In this document: positions 53,446 through 61,414 of the stretch, piece after piece
Layout of the letters: the number at the start of each line of letters is the position of its first letter
How positions within the stretch are numbered: the stretch's first letter is position 1
Assembly: GCF_011059185.1 (NCBI RefSeq)
Contig: NZ_JAALFE010000013.1
Span: forward strand, 62,001 to 126,000
Reading direction: 5' to 3'
From: Paragemmobacter kunshanensis
GTDB taxonomy: Bacteria > Pseudomonadota > Alphaproteobacteria > Rhodobacterales > Rhodobacteraceae
DNA length: 64,000 nucleotides
Notes under the pieces: model-generated
Told to the model about the DNA's origin: nothing
Databases searched by the model: none
The model's input: only the letters and a program-made list of their open reading frames with translations
Made by a program: the position numbers and the translations under genes

Positions 53446-53916
53446 ATGAGCAGAAGCCTCGCCCGTGTCACCGCCGCCCTTCGGGCGGCCGGCCTGCAGA
53501 TCACCCCGCTCGAAATGCCGGGCGAAACGCGCACCGCCGAACAGGCGGCCGCCGCCGCGGGCTGCGGGCTCGACCAGATCGTGAAATCCATCCTCTTCGC
53601 AGGGGCCACGCCAGACCGGCTCTTCCTCTTTCTCACCGCGGGCGGCAACCGGGTCGATCCCGCCCGCGCCACTGCCCTCGCGGGCGAAGCGCTGGGTCGC
53701 GCCGATATCGACACCGTCCGCACCGTGACAGGCTTCGCCATCGGCGGCGTGGCCCCCCTCGGGCACCTGACGCCGCTGCCCACCTGGCTCGATCCGCGCC
53801 TGATGGACTTTCCCCTCGTCTGGGCCGCCGCAGGCACGCCGCGCCACATCTTTCCGATCGCCCCCGCAGATCTGCATCGCCTCACCGGCGCGACCCTCGC
53901 CCCCTTCACCGCCTGA
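53446..53916 (+). CDS. YbaK/EbsC-family aminoacyl-tRNA deacylase
   Basis: A 156-residue protein of the YbaK/prolyl-tRNA synthetase-associated editing family, which removes wrong amino acids from tRNA. Motifs are TAEQAAAAAGCGLDQIVKSI (the conserved Lys), LFLTAGGNRVD and FAIGGVAPLGH. It is shorter than a full synthetase and stands alone. The ribosome site AGGACAGGAG is good. It diverges from glnE with about 100 bases between the starts. Confidence 0.88.
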   Translation: MSRSLARVTAALRAAGLQITPLEMPGETRTAEQAAAAAGCGLDQIVKSILFAGATPDRLFLFLTAGGNRVDPARATALAGEALGRADIDTVRTVTGFAIGGVAPLGHLTPLPTWLDPRLMDFPLVWAAAGTPRHIFPIAPADLHRLTGATLAPFTA

Positions 53917-53923
53917 CCCGGCC

Positions 53924-54000
53924 CTTCATCTTGGCGGCAAATACCCTCAGGGGGTGAATTGCCGCGGCACGCGGCAAGAGGGGGCGGAATGCCCCTTCAC
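53924..54000. repeat. Dispersed repeat, copy 2 of the block at 28366
   Basis: From 53924 the sequence (CTTCATCTTGGC then CAAATACCCTC and GGGGTGAATTG) matches 28366-28440 with a few changes; the following GCGG-rich stretch and AGAGGGGGCG also recur in order. It begins just after the YbaK stop. In the other copy the same sequence forms one arm of a large inverted repeat; here only the right arm is present. Confidence 0.7.
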
Positions 54001-54100
54001 GGGGCCCCATCCGCGCCGCAGGGCGCGGGTGGGGAGAAACGGCTTGCGCGGGCCCCGCCCGCGCGCCGCAGGATCACCGCCGGGACGGCATCCGCTCCGC

Positions 54101-54119
54101 ATGTAAATTATTTTAACAT
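54101..54119. promoter_or_regulatory. Palindromic site 1 upstream of the DUF2852 gene
   Basis: ATGTAAATTATTTTAACAT fits the pattern ATGTnAA-N5-TTnACAT, with six of nine base pairs. It is an AT-rich island in GC-rich DNA. The second, better copy lies 59 bases downstream (centre to centre). It could bind a regulator; the identity is unknown. Confidence 0.5.
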
Positions 54120-54159
54120 ACCCCCTTGCAGCGTGCCCTGCGCCACCACATCTTCCCTC

Positions 54160-54178
54160 ATGTGAAAGACATTCACAT
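54160..54178. promoter_or_regulatory. Palindromic site 2 upstream of the DUF2852 gene
   Basis: ATGTGAAAGACATTCACAT, with perfect 7-base arms (ATGTGAA/TTCACAT) and a 5-base centre. It ends 24 bases before the DUF2852 ATG. It is close to a CRP half-site arrangement (TGTGA/TCACA) but the spacing is one base too long for CRP. Confidence 0.6.
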
Positions 54179-54202
54179 CAACCTCGCAACGGGAGACCGC
54201 CG

Positions 54203-54655
54203 ATGAACAGCTACCCCACCGCCGCCCAGCGCCTTCCGGGCGGCCTCCTTTCCTGGCCCCGCCGGGCCGAAGCCTGGCTCGATGACCATGGCCGCAAGGC
54301 CTGGATCACCGCCATGGTGCTGGGCTTCATCTTCTTCTGGCCCCTGGGCCTTGCCCTCGTCGCCTACATGACCGTCACCAACCGCTGGAGCAAAGACATG
54401 TTCGGATCCACCTGCCGCACCGCCCGCCGCGCCCGCTGGGGCGAAGACCGCGTCCGCGCCTCTTCGGGCAACAGCGCCTTCGACGCCTACAAGGCCGAAA
54501 CCCTGCGCCGTCTCGAAGACGAACAGGCCGCCTTCGAAGGCTTCCTGAACCGCCTGCGCGAAGCCAAGGACAAGCAGGAATTCGACGCCTTCATGGACGA
54601 GCGCGCCCGCGCGCCGCGCCCCGAAGCCGCGCCCCTGCCCCCGGCACAGGCCTGA
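54203..54655 (+). CDS. DUF2852 membrane protein
   Basis: A 150-residue protein with one clear membrane helix at about residues 35-57 (ITAMVLGFIFFWPLGLALVAY), a short basic stretch, and a C-terminal coiled-coil-like segment (RRLEDEQAAFEGFLNRLREAKD). This is the DUF2852 layout, found in Rhodobacterales and Rhizobiales. The role is unknown; two palindromic sites upstream suggest specific regulation. It is followed by an RDD-family gene in the same direction. Confidence 0.78.
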   Translation: MNSYPTAAQRLPGGLLSWPRRAEAWLDDHGRKAWITAMVLGFIFFWPLGLALVAYMTVTNRWSKDMFGSTCRTARRARWGEDRVRASSGNSAFDAYKAETLRRLEDEQAAFEGFLNRLREAKDKQEFDAFMDERARAPRPEAAPLPPAQA

Positions 54656-54723
54656 TCTCGTCCTGCCGCACTTGCAACGGTGGCCCGCAAGGGCCACCTT
54701 CCCCCCATCCACCGGAACCCGCG

Positions 54724-55176
54724 ATGATGATGACCGACGATCTGGCCCATGCCCAACCCGATCCCGACCGCCATGCCGAATTCTACCGCGGCGTCGCGGC
54801 CAAACGTGCCTTTGCCTGGATCCTCGACACGATCCTCGTCACGCTGATCGTGGCGCTGGTGGCCGTTGTCACCGCGCTGACCGCGCTCTTCATCCTGCCG
54901 CTGGTCTGGCTGACGGTGGGCTTTCTCTACCGCTGGATCACGATGTCGGGCGATTCCGCCACCTGGGGGATGCGGCTGATGTCGGTCGAATTCCTCGATC
55001 GCTACGGCCAGCGCTTCGATGCCGCCACCGCCTTCCTGCACACGCTGGGCTATTCGCTCTCCATGGCCTTCGTGCTGCCGCAGATCCTGTCTGTCGCGCT
55101 GATGCTGATCAGCCGCCGCGGCCAGGGCCTGACCGACATGGTCCTCGGCTCGGTCGCGATCAACCGCGCGGCCTGA
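54724..55176 (+). CDS. RDD-family membrane protein
   Basis: A 150-residue protein with two or three hydrophobic segments. RDD motifs are present: KRAFAWILDTILVTL (the first Asp), TWGMRLMSVEF (the family box after the first pair of helices) and GQGLTDMVLGSV. RDD proteins may be small transport or tethering proteins; their function is not settled. There are several ATGs at the start. It lies 68 bases after DUF2852. Confidence 0.8.
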   Translation: MMMTDDLAHAQPDPDRHAEFYRGVAAKRAFAWILDTILVTLIVALVAVVTALTALFILPLVWLTVGFLYRWITMSGDSATWGMRLMSVEFLDRYGQRFDAATAFLHTLGYSLSMAFVLPQILSVALMLISRRGQGLTDMVLGSVAINRAA

Positions 55177-55290
55177 TCGCCCGGGCCAAGGCGCAAATCG
55201 GCAGCAAAGGCCCGGAAAATGCCGGATTCCCGACTTGGCGACCGGCACGACCCTTGCTAGGGTTGTGCCGTTCCCCATGATGATCGCCAG

Positions 55291-56130
55291 ATGCGCCACA
55301 CCCTTCCCATCGCGCCCCAGTTCTATGTGACGGCTCCGCAACCCTGCCCCTATCTGGACGGGCGGATGGAACGCAAGCTGTTCACCGCGCTGCAGGGGGA
55401 ACATGCGCAAAAGCTGAACGACACCCTGTCCAAGCAGGGCTTCCGCCGCAGCCAGAACGTGCTCTATCGCCCCTCCTGCGCGGAATGTTCGGCCTGCCTG
55501 TCCGCGCGCATCCGGGTGGCGGATTTCGAACCCCGCCGCACCCAGCGCCGCGTCCTGAAACGGGCCGAGGATCTGCGCCGCAACGCCACCAGCCCCTGGG
55601 CCACCGAAGACCAGTTCTCGCTCTTCCGCCGCTACCTCGACACGCGCCACGCCGATGGCGGCATGGCCGACATGGACATCTTCGAATTCGCCGCGATGAT
55701 CGAGGAAACCCCGATCAAGAGCCGGGTCATCGAATATACCCGCCCCGCAGGCCCCGGCGAACGCGGCCGCCCGCTGGCCGCCGTCTGCCTGACAGATGTC
55801 TTCGATGACGGCCTGTCGATGGTCTACAGCTTCTACGATCCGGCCCTGACCGACCTGTCGCTGGGCACCTATGTCATCCTCGACCACATCGCCATCGCGC
55901 GCGAGGCGGGGCTGCCTTACGTCTATCTCGGCTACTGGGTGCCGGGCAGCCGCAAGATGGGCTACAAGGCGGGCTTCAACGCGCTGGAGATCTACAAGGC
56001 CGGCCGATGGCAGGACATCGGCGATCCCGCCGATCACAAGGCCGAACTGCACCCGCTCTCCGTCGATCCCATCGCCGAACAGGTGGCGCGGATATCGCTG
56101 CCCGATACCCGCGTCCCGCGCGAGGGCTGA
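55291..56130 (+). CDS. bpt: Aspartate/glutamate leucyltransferase (Ate/Bpt type)
   Basis: A 279-residue aminoacyl-tRNA-protein transferase that adds leucine to N-terminal Asp or Glu of proteins, marking them for degradation by ClpAP. The N-terminal Cys cluster [14 protein letters not shown] and the catalytic core [18 protein letters not shown] are characteristic. It belongs to the Bpt branch found in alphaproteobacteria. The upstream 114 bases carry no other gene. Confidence 0.92.
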   Translation: MRHTLPIAPQFYVTAPQPCPYLDGRMERKLFTALQGEHAQKLNDTLSKQGFRRSQNVLYRPSCAECSACLSARIRVADFEPRRTQRRVLKRAEDLRRNATSPWATEDQFSLFRRYLDTRHADGGMADMDIFEFAAMIEETPIKSRVIEYTRPAGPGERGRPLAAVCLTDVFDDGLSMVYSFYDPALTDLSLGTYVILDHIAIAREAGLPYVYLGYWVPGSRKMGYKAGFNALEIYKAGRWQDIGDPADHKAELHPLSVDPIAEQVARISLPDTRVPREG

Positions 56131-56311
56131 GCCCGGGCGCAACGGCCCCCGCCGCCCGGCCGAAGCGTGGCCCGCGCGCCACGCCACCCCCGACAAAACC
56201 GGCCGAAGCGCGATCTTTTCCCGCCCTGCCCCCTTGTCTTCCGGAAACCGCACACGATTTGGGGGGGGCGCAAGGGGCCCGTCACCGACGGGCCGACAGC
56301 AGGGAAAAAGC

Positions 56312-57223
56312 ATGACCTATCTTCTTTTTGTCGTTGGCCTCGTGGCCTTGTTCTTCGGCGGCGAATACCTCGTCCGGGGGGCCAGCGCCGTGGCTCGCCA
56401 CTTCCGCCTTTCCCCCATGGTGATCGGCCTCACCATCGTGGGCTTCGGCACCTCGGCCCCCGAACTGCTGGTTTCGGTGCAGGCGGCCCTTGCGGGCCAG
56501 CCCGCCATCGCCATCGGCAATGTGCTGGGATCGAACATCGCCAATATCCTGCTGATCCTCGGCACCTCGGCCACCATCGCCGCGCTGCTGATCCCGGCCC
56601 GCCAGCTCTGGCGCGATCTGGCCTTCATGCTGGCCGCGACCGGGGCGATCTGGGTCATGCTGCTTGACGGCACGGTGACGCGTGCCGAAGGCGGCATCCT
56701 GTTTGCAGGCCTGATCGTCTTCCTCGCCACCGCCTTCCTGACCGGCAAGACCGAAGAGGAGGAGGCCGATCTCGGCGACATCCCGCAATGGAAGGCCTGG
56801 GGCATGACGCTGGGCGGGCTTGTCGTCCTGGTCATCGGCGCGCGGCTTCTGGTGGACAGCGCGACCGAGATCGCCCGCGCTTATGGCATCTCCGAGGCCG
56901 TGATCGGCCTGACGATCGTGGCCGTCGGCACCTCGCTGCCGGAACTCGCCACCTCCGTCATCGCCGCGATCCGAAAGCAGACGGAGATTGCCGTGGGCAA
57001 TGTCGTCGGCTCCAACATCTTCAACATCTTCGGCATTCTGGGCCTCACCGCCCTGATCACCCCGATCCCCGCCGATCCGCGCTTTGCCGCGATCGACATG
57101 CCCTGGGTCGCGGGCACAGCCATTGGCCTGACGATCCTCGCCTTCGTGCTGGGCGGCCTGCCCCGAATCGCGGGCATCCTCCTGCTGGCGGCCTATGGTG
57201 GCTATGTCTTCCTGATGGGCTGA
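56312..57223 (+). CDS. Calcium/sodium antiporter (CaCA family)
   Basis: A 303-residue membrane antiporter with two homologous halves. The alpha-repeats are VGFGTSAPELLVS (first) and VAVGTSLPELATS (second). NVLGSNIANILLILG and NVVGSNIFNIFGILG provide the paired Asn residues. About ten hydrophobic segments are present. This matches YrbG-like Ca2+/Na+ exchangers. The ATG at 56312 follows an AGGGAAAAAG ribosome site. A strong hairpin terminator follows at 57241. Confidence 0.92.
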   Translation: MTYLLFVVGLVALFFGGEYLVRGASAVARHFRLSPMVIGLTIVGFGTSAPELLVSVQAALAGQPAIAIGNVLGSNIANILLILGTSATIAALLIPARQLWRDLAFMLAATGAIWVMLLDGTVTRAEGGILFAGLIVFLATAFLTGKTEEEEADLGDIPQWKAWGMTLGGLVVLVIGARLLVDSATEIARAYGISEAVIGLTIVAVGTSLPELATSVIAAIRKQTEIAVGNVVGSNIFNIFGILGLTALITPIPADPRFAAIDMPWVAGTAIGLTILAFVLGGLPRIAGILLLAAYGGYVFLMG

Positions 57224-57240
57224 CGGCCCCGTCACGGGCA

Positions 57241-57266
57241 GCGGGGGGTGCAACCGCACCCCCCGC
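57241..57266. terminator. Bidirectional hairpin between the Ca/Na antiporter and GST genes
   Basis: Perfect 11-base arms (GCGGGGGGTGC and GCACCCCCCGC) around an AACC loop, between convergent genes. A similar AACC-loop G/C hairpin is found at 60079, and the G5/C5 hairpin at 4259 is related. No U-tract is present. Confidence 0.6.
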
Positions 57267-57281
57267 ACCCCCCTTGTCTCT

Positions 57282-57884
57282 TCAGATCAAGCCTTCCGCC
57301 TTCATCGCCGCCTGCACGGCAGGCCGCGCCGCGACGCGGGCGCGCAGCGCCTCAAGCTTCGGGAAGGCGGAAAGATCGTGGCCGATGCCCTTGGACCAGT
57401 TGGTCACCGTGAAGAGATAGGCATCCGCCGGAGTGAAATCCTCGCCCAGCAGGAAGGCGCGCCCATCGCCCAGCCGCGCCTCGACCAGGGCCAGACGGCT
57501 TTCCAGCAGCGCCATCTGCGCATCTCGCGCCGCCCCTTCCAGCCCCCGGAAGAAGGGGGAATAGGTCTTGTGCACCTCGGTCGAGATGAAGTTCAGCGCC
57601 TCCTGCAGGCGCGCGCGCGCCAGCGTGCCCGGCGCAGGCAGCCTGCCCGGCGTCACGCTGTCGGCCACATATTGCATGATCGCCACGCCCTCGGTCAGCA
57701 CCTCGCCATCCGCCAGCACCAGCACCGGCACCGCGCCGCGCGGGCTGATCGCGGCGAAATCCGCACCGCTTTCGGTTGTCTTGGCGCGGATATCGGCGCG
57801 CTCGATGGAAAACTCCGCGCCGCTTTCGGCCAGCACGATATGCGAGGCCAGCGAGCAGGCCCCCGGAGAGAAGTAGAGCTTCAT
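57282..57884 (-). CDS. Glutathione S-transferase family protein
   Basis: A 200-residue cytosolic protein. The thioredoxin-like N-terminal domain begins MKLYFSPGACSLASHIVL, with the Ser/Cys active-site region of the beta class. AVPVLVLADGEVLTEGVAI holds the cis-Pro. The C-terminal helical domain contains LGEDFTPADAYLF. Beta-class GSTs act in detoxification or redox stress. The ATG at 57884 is preferred; ATG 57890 and GTG 57893 are possible. It is divergent from the ilv promoter region. Confidence 0.9.
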   Translation of the reverse strand: MKLYFSPGACSLASHIVLAESGAEFSIERADIRAKTTESGADFAAISPRGAVPVLVLADGEVLTEGVAIMQYVADSVTPGRLPAPGTLARARLQEALNFISTEVHKTYSPFFRGLEGAARDAQMALLESRLALVEARLGDGRAFLLGEDFTPADAYLFTVTNWSKGIGHDLSAFPKLEALRARVAARPAVQAAMKAEGLI

Positions 57885-58102
57885 CCTCATCACCCTTTGT
57901 CACAAGCAGGCGGCACCTTGCCGCCCCTTGCCCCCTTCCAAAGCAGAAGCCGCGCCCGAAGGCACGTGGAAAGCCGACTCATCCTTGCAGGATCGCCTGT
58001 GCATCACCGCAGATATTTCCGGACATTGCGTCCAGCCGCCACCATTTGAAATGAAATTACAATTTTTGCCCCCACCGCGACACTTTAGGCCCGCTTTTGC
58101 GG

Positions 58103-58131
58103 TTGACGCCCCCACAAGCCCGCCCTAGTGT
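58103..58131 (+). promoter_or_regulatory. Probable ilvBN promoter
   Basis: TTGACG (58103-58108) and TAGTGT (58126-58131) are separated by 17 bases. The -35 matches the sigma-70 consensus at five of six; the -10 is weaker (three of six). A start near 58138 would give a leader RNA that includes the peptide and attenuator at 58158-58260. Confidence 0.5.
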
Positions 58132-58157
58132 CCGCCCCGTCGACAAGGAGATGGGCG

Positions 58158-58205
58158 ATGTCCGGCAATCTTGCTGTAGTTGGACGATGGCGCATGGGGC
58201 GGTGA
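58158..58205 (+). CDS. ilvBN leader peptide
   Basis: A 15-residue open frame, MSGNLAVVGRWRMGR, with a perfect ribosome site (AAGGAG, 58145-58150) seven bases before the ATG. The run Leu-Ala-Val-Val is coded by CTT-GCT-GTA-GTT, codons rare in this GC-rich genome. Such runs are used to sense charged tRNAs. The stop lies 24 bases before the 5' arm of a terminator. Ribosome stalling at this run would favour an alternative stem (see attenuator). Confidence 0.72.
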   Translation: MSGNLAVVGRWRMGR

Positions 58206-58260
58206 CGCTTGCCATATGGCTCCCATGCGCCCCCGGACGGAACGCCGGGGGCTTTTTCTT
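58189..58260 (+). promoter_or_regulatory. Transcription attenuator of ilvBN
   Basis: Two exclusive RNA folds. The antiterminator pairs GGCGCATGGG (58189-58198, inside the leader frame) with CCCATGCGCC (58222-58231), a perfect 10-base stem. The terminator pairs GCCCCCGG (58229-58236) with CCGGGGGC (58245-58252), followed by TTTTTCTT. They share bases 58229-58231, so only one forms fully. A ribosome stalled in the Leu/Ala/Val codons leaves the first arm free; one that completes the peptide covers it. Confidence 0.72.
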
Positions 58261-58312
58261 GCGCGGTGGACGTGATGACGGGGCGAAAGGCCCCACGGAA
58301 GGGTGAAGGCAG

Positions 58313-60067
58313 ATGACGAAACAGATGACCGGCGCACGGATGGTGGTTCAGGCCCTCAAGGATCAGGGGGTCGATGTCGTCTTCGGCTATCCCGGCGGGG
58401 CGGTGCTGCCGATCTATGACGAGATCTTCCAGCAGAACGACATCCGCCACATCCTCGTCCGCCACGAACAGGGCGCGGTCCATATGGCCGAAGGCTATGC
58501 GCGATCGACCGGCAAGCCGGGCGTGGTGCTGGTGACCTCGGGCCCCGGCGCCACCAATGCCGTGACGGGCCTTGTGGACGCGCTGATGGATTCCATCCCG
58601 CTGGTTGTCCTCTCCGGCCAGGTGCCCACCTTCATGATCGGCACCGACGGCTTTCAGGAGGCCGATACCGTGGGCATCACCCGCCCCTGCACCAAGCACA
58701 ACTGGCTGGTGAAGGACACGGCGAAACTGTCGGAAACCATCCATCAGGCCTTCCATGTGGCGACTTCGGGCCGCCCCGGCCCGGTGCTGATCGACATCCC
58801 CAAGGATGTGCAATTCGCCACCGCGACCTATACGCCGATGGAGAAGACCCGCCTCCAGCATTATCAGCCCCGCACCAAGGGCGACCCCGAGGCGATCCTG
58901 CGCCTGGTCGAGATGATGGAAACCGCCGAACGCCCCATCCTCTATACCGGGGGCGGCGTGGTCAATTCCGGCCCCGCCGCCAGCGCCCTGCTGCGCGATC
59001 TGGTGGCAGAGACGGATTTCCCCATCACCTCCACGCTGATGGGCCTCGGCTCCTACCCGGCTTCGGGGAAGAACTGGCTGGGCATGCTGGGGATGCACGG
59101 CCTCTATGAGGCCAACCTCGCGATGCATGGCTGCGACCTGATGATCAACATCGGCGCCCGCTTCGACGACCGCATCACCGGCCGGGTGAAGGATTTCTCG
59201 CCCCATTCGCGCAAGGCGCATATCGACATCGACCCGTCCTCGATCAACAAGGTGATCCGCGTCGATGTGCCGATCGTGGGCGATGTGACCGAAGTCCTGC
59301 GCGAGGTGCTGCGCCTGTGGAAGGAACGCGGCGCGCGCACGAACAAGGCCGGGCTTGAGAAATGGTGGAAGCAGATCGCCGAATGGCGGGCCGTGGATTG
59401 CCTGGCCTTCAAGAACAGCGACAAGACGATCAAGCCGCAATATGCCCTGCAACGGCTCGAGGCGCTCACCAAGGGGATGGATCGCTACATCACCACCGAG
59501 GTGGGCCAGCACCAGATGTGGGCGGCGCAGTTCCTGGGTTTCGAGGATCCGAACCGCTGGATGACATCGGGCGGCCTGGGCACCATGGGCTATGGCCTGC
59601 CCGCCTCGATCGGGGTGCAGGTGGCCCATCCCGAGGCGCTGGTGATCAATGTGGCGGGCGAGGCGTCCTGGCTGATGAACATGCAGGAAATGGGCACCGC
59701 CATGCAGTTCCGCGCGCCCGTCAAGCAGTTCATCCTGAACAACGAACGCCTTGGCATGGTGCGCCAGTGGCAGGAATTGCTGCACGGCGAACGCTATTCG
59801 CACAGCTGGAGCGAAAGCCTGCCCGATTTCGTGAAGCTGGCCGAGGCCTTTGGCTGCAAGGGCATCAAGTGCAGCGATCCCAGGGATCTCGACGATGCGA
59901 TCATGGAGATGATCCGTTACGACGGCCCGGTGATCTTTGATTGCCTCGTGGAAAAGCACGAGAACTGCTTCCCCATGATCCCGAGCGGAAAGCCGCATAA
60001 CGAGATGCTGCTGGGCGAGGCAGATACCCAGGGCGTCATCGGCGCCAAGGGCGCGGTTCTGGTCTGA
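58313..60067 (+). CDS. ilvB: Acetolactate synthase large subunit
   Basis: A 584-residue thiamine-diphosphate enzyme that starts valine, leucine and isoleucine synthesis. The catalytic Glu52 lies in LVRHEQGAVHMAEGYA; TSGPGATNAVTGLVDALMD, RPGPVLIDIPKDVQ and GARFDDRITG are family boxes. At the ThDP/Mg site the usual GDG is G449-E450-A451 (VAGEASWLMN) with Asn476/477 at the normal distance. This variant is one I recall from alphaproteobacterial enzymes. Operon with ilvN, controlled by the attenuator. Confidence 0.95.
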   Translation: MTKQMTGARMVVQALKDQGVDVVFGYPGGAVLPIYDEIFQQNDIRHILVRHEQGAVHMAEGYARSTGKPGVVLVTSGPGATNAVTGLVDALMDSIPLVVLSGQVPTFMIGTDGFQEADTVGITRPCTKHNWLVKDTAKLSETIHQAFHVATSGRPGPVLIDIPKDVQFATATYTPMEKTRLQHYQPRTKGDPEAILRLVEMMETAERPILYTGGGVVNSGPAASALLRDLVAETDFPITSTLMGLGSYPASGKNWLGMLGMHGLYEANLAMHGCDLMINIGARFDDRITGRVKDFSPHSRKAHIDIDPSSINKVIRVDVPIVGDVTEVLREVLRLWKERGARTNKAGLEKWWKQIAEWRAVDCLAFKNSDKTIKPQYALQRLEALTKGMDRYITTEVGQHQMWAAQFLGFEDPNRWMTSGGLGTMGYGLPASIGVQVAHPEALVINVAGEASWLMNMQEMGTAMQFRAPVKQFILNNERLGMVRQWQELLHGERYSHSWSESLPDFVKLAEAFGCKGIKCSDPRDLDDAIMEMIRYDGPVIFDCLVEKHENCFPMIPSGKPHNEMLLGEADTQGVIGAKGAVLV

Positions 60068-60078
60068 CCCCCATCGCA

Positions 60079-60102
60079 CCGGGGGGGCAACCGCCCCCCC
60101 GG
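60079..60102 (+). terminator. Hairpin between ilvB and ilvN
   Basis: Perfect 10-base arms (CCGGGGGGGC and GCCCCCCCGG) around an AACC loop, 12 bases after the ilvB stop. There is no U-tract. In an operon it may lower ilvN expression or protect the ilvB message. It shares its loop with the hairpin at 57241. Confidence 0.55.
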
Positions 60103-60147
60103 ACCCCCCTCAGCACGACAAGCAAACGCCAGAAAAGGGAGTGACGG

Positions 60148-60708
60148 ATGTCCGCGCTCAACATCAAGAAGGGCTCTACCAGCCATTCCGCCTATGATCT
60201 TCGCGACAGCCATTCGCAGGTCGAGGAAAGCCACACGCTCGCCATCATCGTCGAGAACGAACCCGGCGTCCTGGCCCGTGTCATCGGCCTCTTCTCGGGC
60301 CGCGGCTACAACATCGACAGCCTCACCGTGGCCGAGGTGGATCACACCGGCCACCGCTCGCGCATCACCATCGTCACCTCGGGCACGCCTGCCGTGATCG
60401 ACCAGATCGAGGCGCAGCTCGGCCGCATCGTTTCGGTCTACGAGGTGCATGACCTGACCGCCGAAGGCCCCGCCGTGCAGCGCGAACTGGCACTGTTCAA
60501 GGTGGCAGGCAAGGGCGATGCCCGGATCGAGGCGCTGCGCCTGGCCGAGATCTTCCGCGCCAATGTGGTGGACAGCACGCTGGAAAGCTTCATCTTCGAA
60601 ATGACCGGCACGCCCGAGAAGATCGACGCCTTCGCCGATCTGATGCGCCCCCTCGGCCTGCGGGAAATCGCCCGCACCGGCGTGGCCGCCCTGTCGCGCG
60701 GCGCCTGA
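60148..60708 (+). CDS. ilvN: Acetolactate synthase small (regulatory) subunit
   Basis: A 186-residue regulatory subunit. The ACT domain (about residues 28-100) has LAIIVENEPGVLARVIGLFSG and YNIDSLTVAEVDHTGHRSRI. The C-terminal ALS_ss_C domain follows (KVAGKGDARIEALRLAEIF). It gives valine feedback to IlvB. An acidic N-terminal extension of about 20 residues is normal in alphaproteobacteria. It follows ilvB after about 80 bases with a hairpin. Confidence 0.94.
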   Translation: MSALNIKKGSTSHSAYDLRDSHSQVEESHTLAIIVENEPGVLARVIGLFSGRGYNIDSLTVAEVDHTGHRSRITIVTSGTPAVIDQIEAQLGRIVSVYEVHDLTAEGPAVQRELALFKVAGKGDARIEALRLAEIFRANVVDSTLESFIFEMTGTPEKIDAFADLMRPLGLREIARTGVAALSRGA

Positions 60709-60755
60709 TCCGGCCCAACGGCAAGCGTCCCCCGCATGCCGGGCGGGGGGCGGCC

Positions 60756-61292
60756 TCAGGCCTGCCCCGCTGCCAGCCGCCGCAGCCGTCTGCGCCGCAT
60801 CTTCAGCGCCGCCGTGACCGACCATGTCAGATGCACCAGCACATAGCCCAGCACGGATGATGCCACCGCAAAGATCAGCAACCCGCAGGCCGTCTGCAAC
60901 GAGGCATCAGACAGCCCCGCCAGAAAGCCTGCCGCAACCGGCCCCTCTTCCAGCGCATCCCGGATCTCGGTCGTCGGGCCCAGCACGCCGCGCCCCACCC
61001 ACCAGGCCATGTACCAGACCGGCGGCATCGTCAGCGGATTGGTCACCAGCGTGGCAAGGCTGGCCGTGATCAGGTTGCTGCGCGTGAAGGCGGCGATCAC
61101 CGCCGCCAGAAAGACCTGCCCCACCGGCAGGACAAAGGCGCAGAACAGCCCCACCGCCACCCCGCGCGAGACGCTGCGCCGGCTGACATGCCAGATCGAA
61201 GGCGCCGAAAGCCAGTGGGCCACCGGCCGCAGCACGCGGTTCCCCTCAAGGGAATGGCGCAGACGTCCCAACCCTTTCAGCCAATCGCGCAT
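60756..61292 (-). CDS. DUF2062 membrane protein
   Basis: A 178-residue membrane protein with about three hydrophobic segments. The DUF2062 signature is present: SRGVAVGLFCAFVLPVGQVF followed by ATLVTNPLTMPPVWYMAWWVG. Its role is not known. The ATG at 61292 is preferred because the upstream in-frame part is arginine- and glycine-rich without family match. It is convergent with ilvN; a CCCCCGC/GCGGGGG stem lies between them (60729-60749). Confidence 0.84.
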   Translation of the reverse strand: MRDWLKGLGRLRHSLEGNRVLRPVAHWLSAPSIWHVSRRSVSRGVAVGLFCAFVLPVGQVFLAAVIAAFTRSNLITASLATLVTNPLTMPPVWYMAWWVGRGVLGPTTEIRDALEEGPVAAGFLAGLSDASLQTACGLLIFAVASSVLGYVLVHLTWSVTAALKMRRRRLRRLAAGQA

Positions 61293-61414
61293 TCTGCCCC
61301 TTCTCCGGCCCCGGCCACACCGACCTTCCCTCAAGGATGGGGATCGGATCCCCGCCACTCAACCGCCAAAAGGTAAGCAAAGGGTGAAAAGCTGCCATCC
61401 GCCGCAGATTTGTC

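Noticed and set aside
50575-53916. A 1113-codon open frame on the plus strand opposite glnE
   Set aside because: It mirrors the glnE frame, as often happens in GC-rich DNA. The translation is rich in Arg, His, Gln and Pro with no domain; only its last 156 codons are real (YbaK).
54160-54178. CRP binding site
   Set aside because: The half-sites TGTGA and TCACA are seven bases apart instead of six; kept only as an unassigned palindrome.
58085-60079. A 664-codon minus-strand frame opposite ilvB
   Set aside because: Antisense shadow; it also crosses the ilv attenuator.
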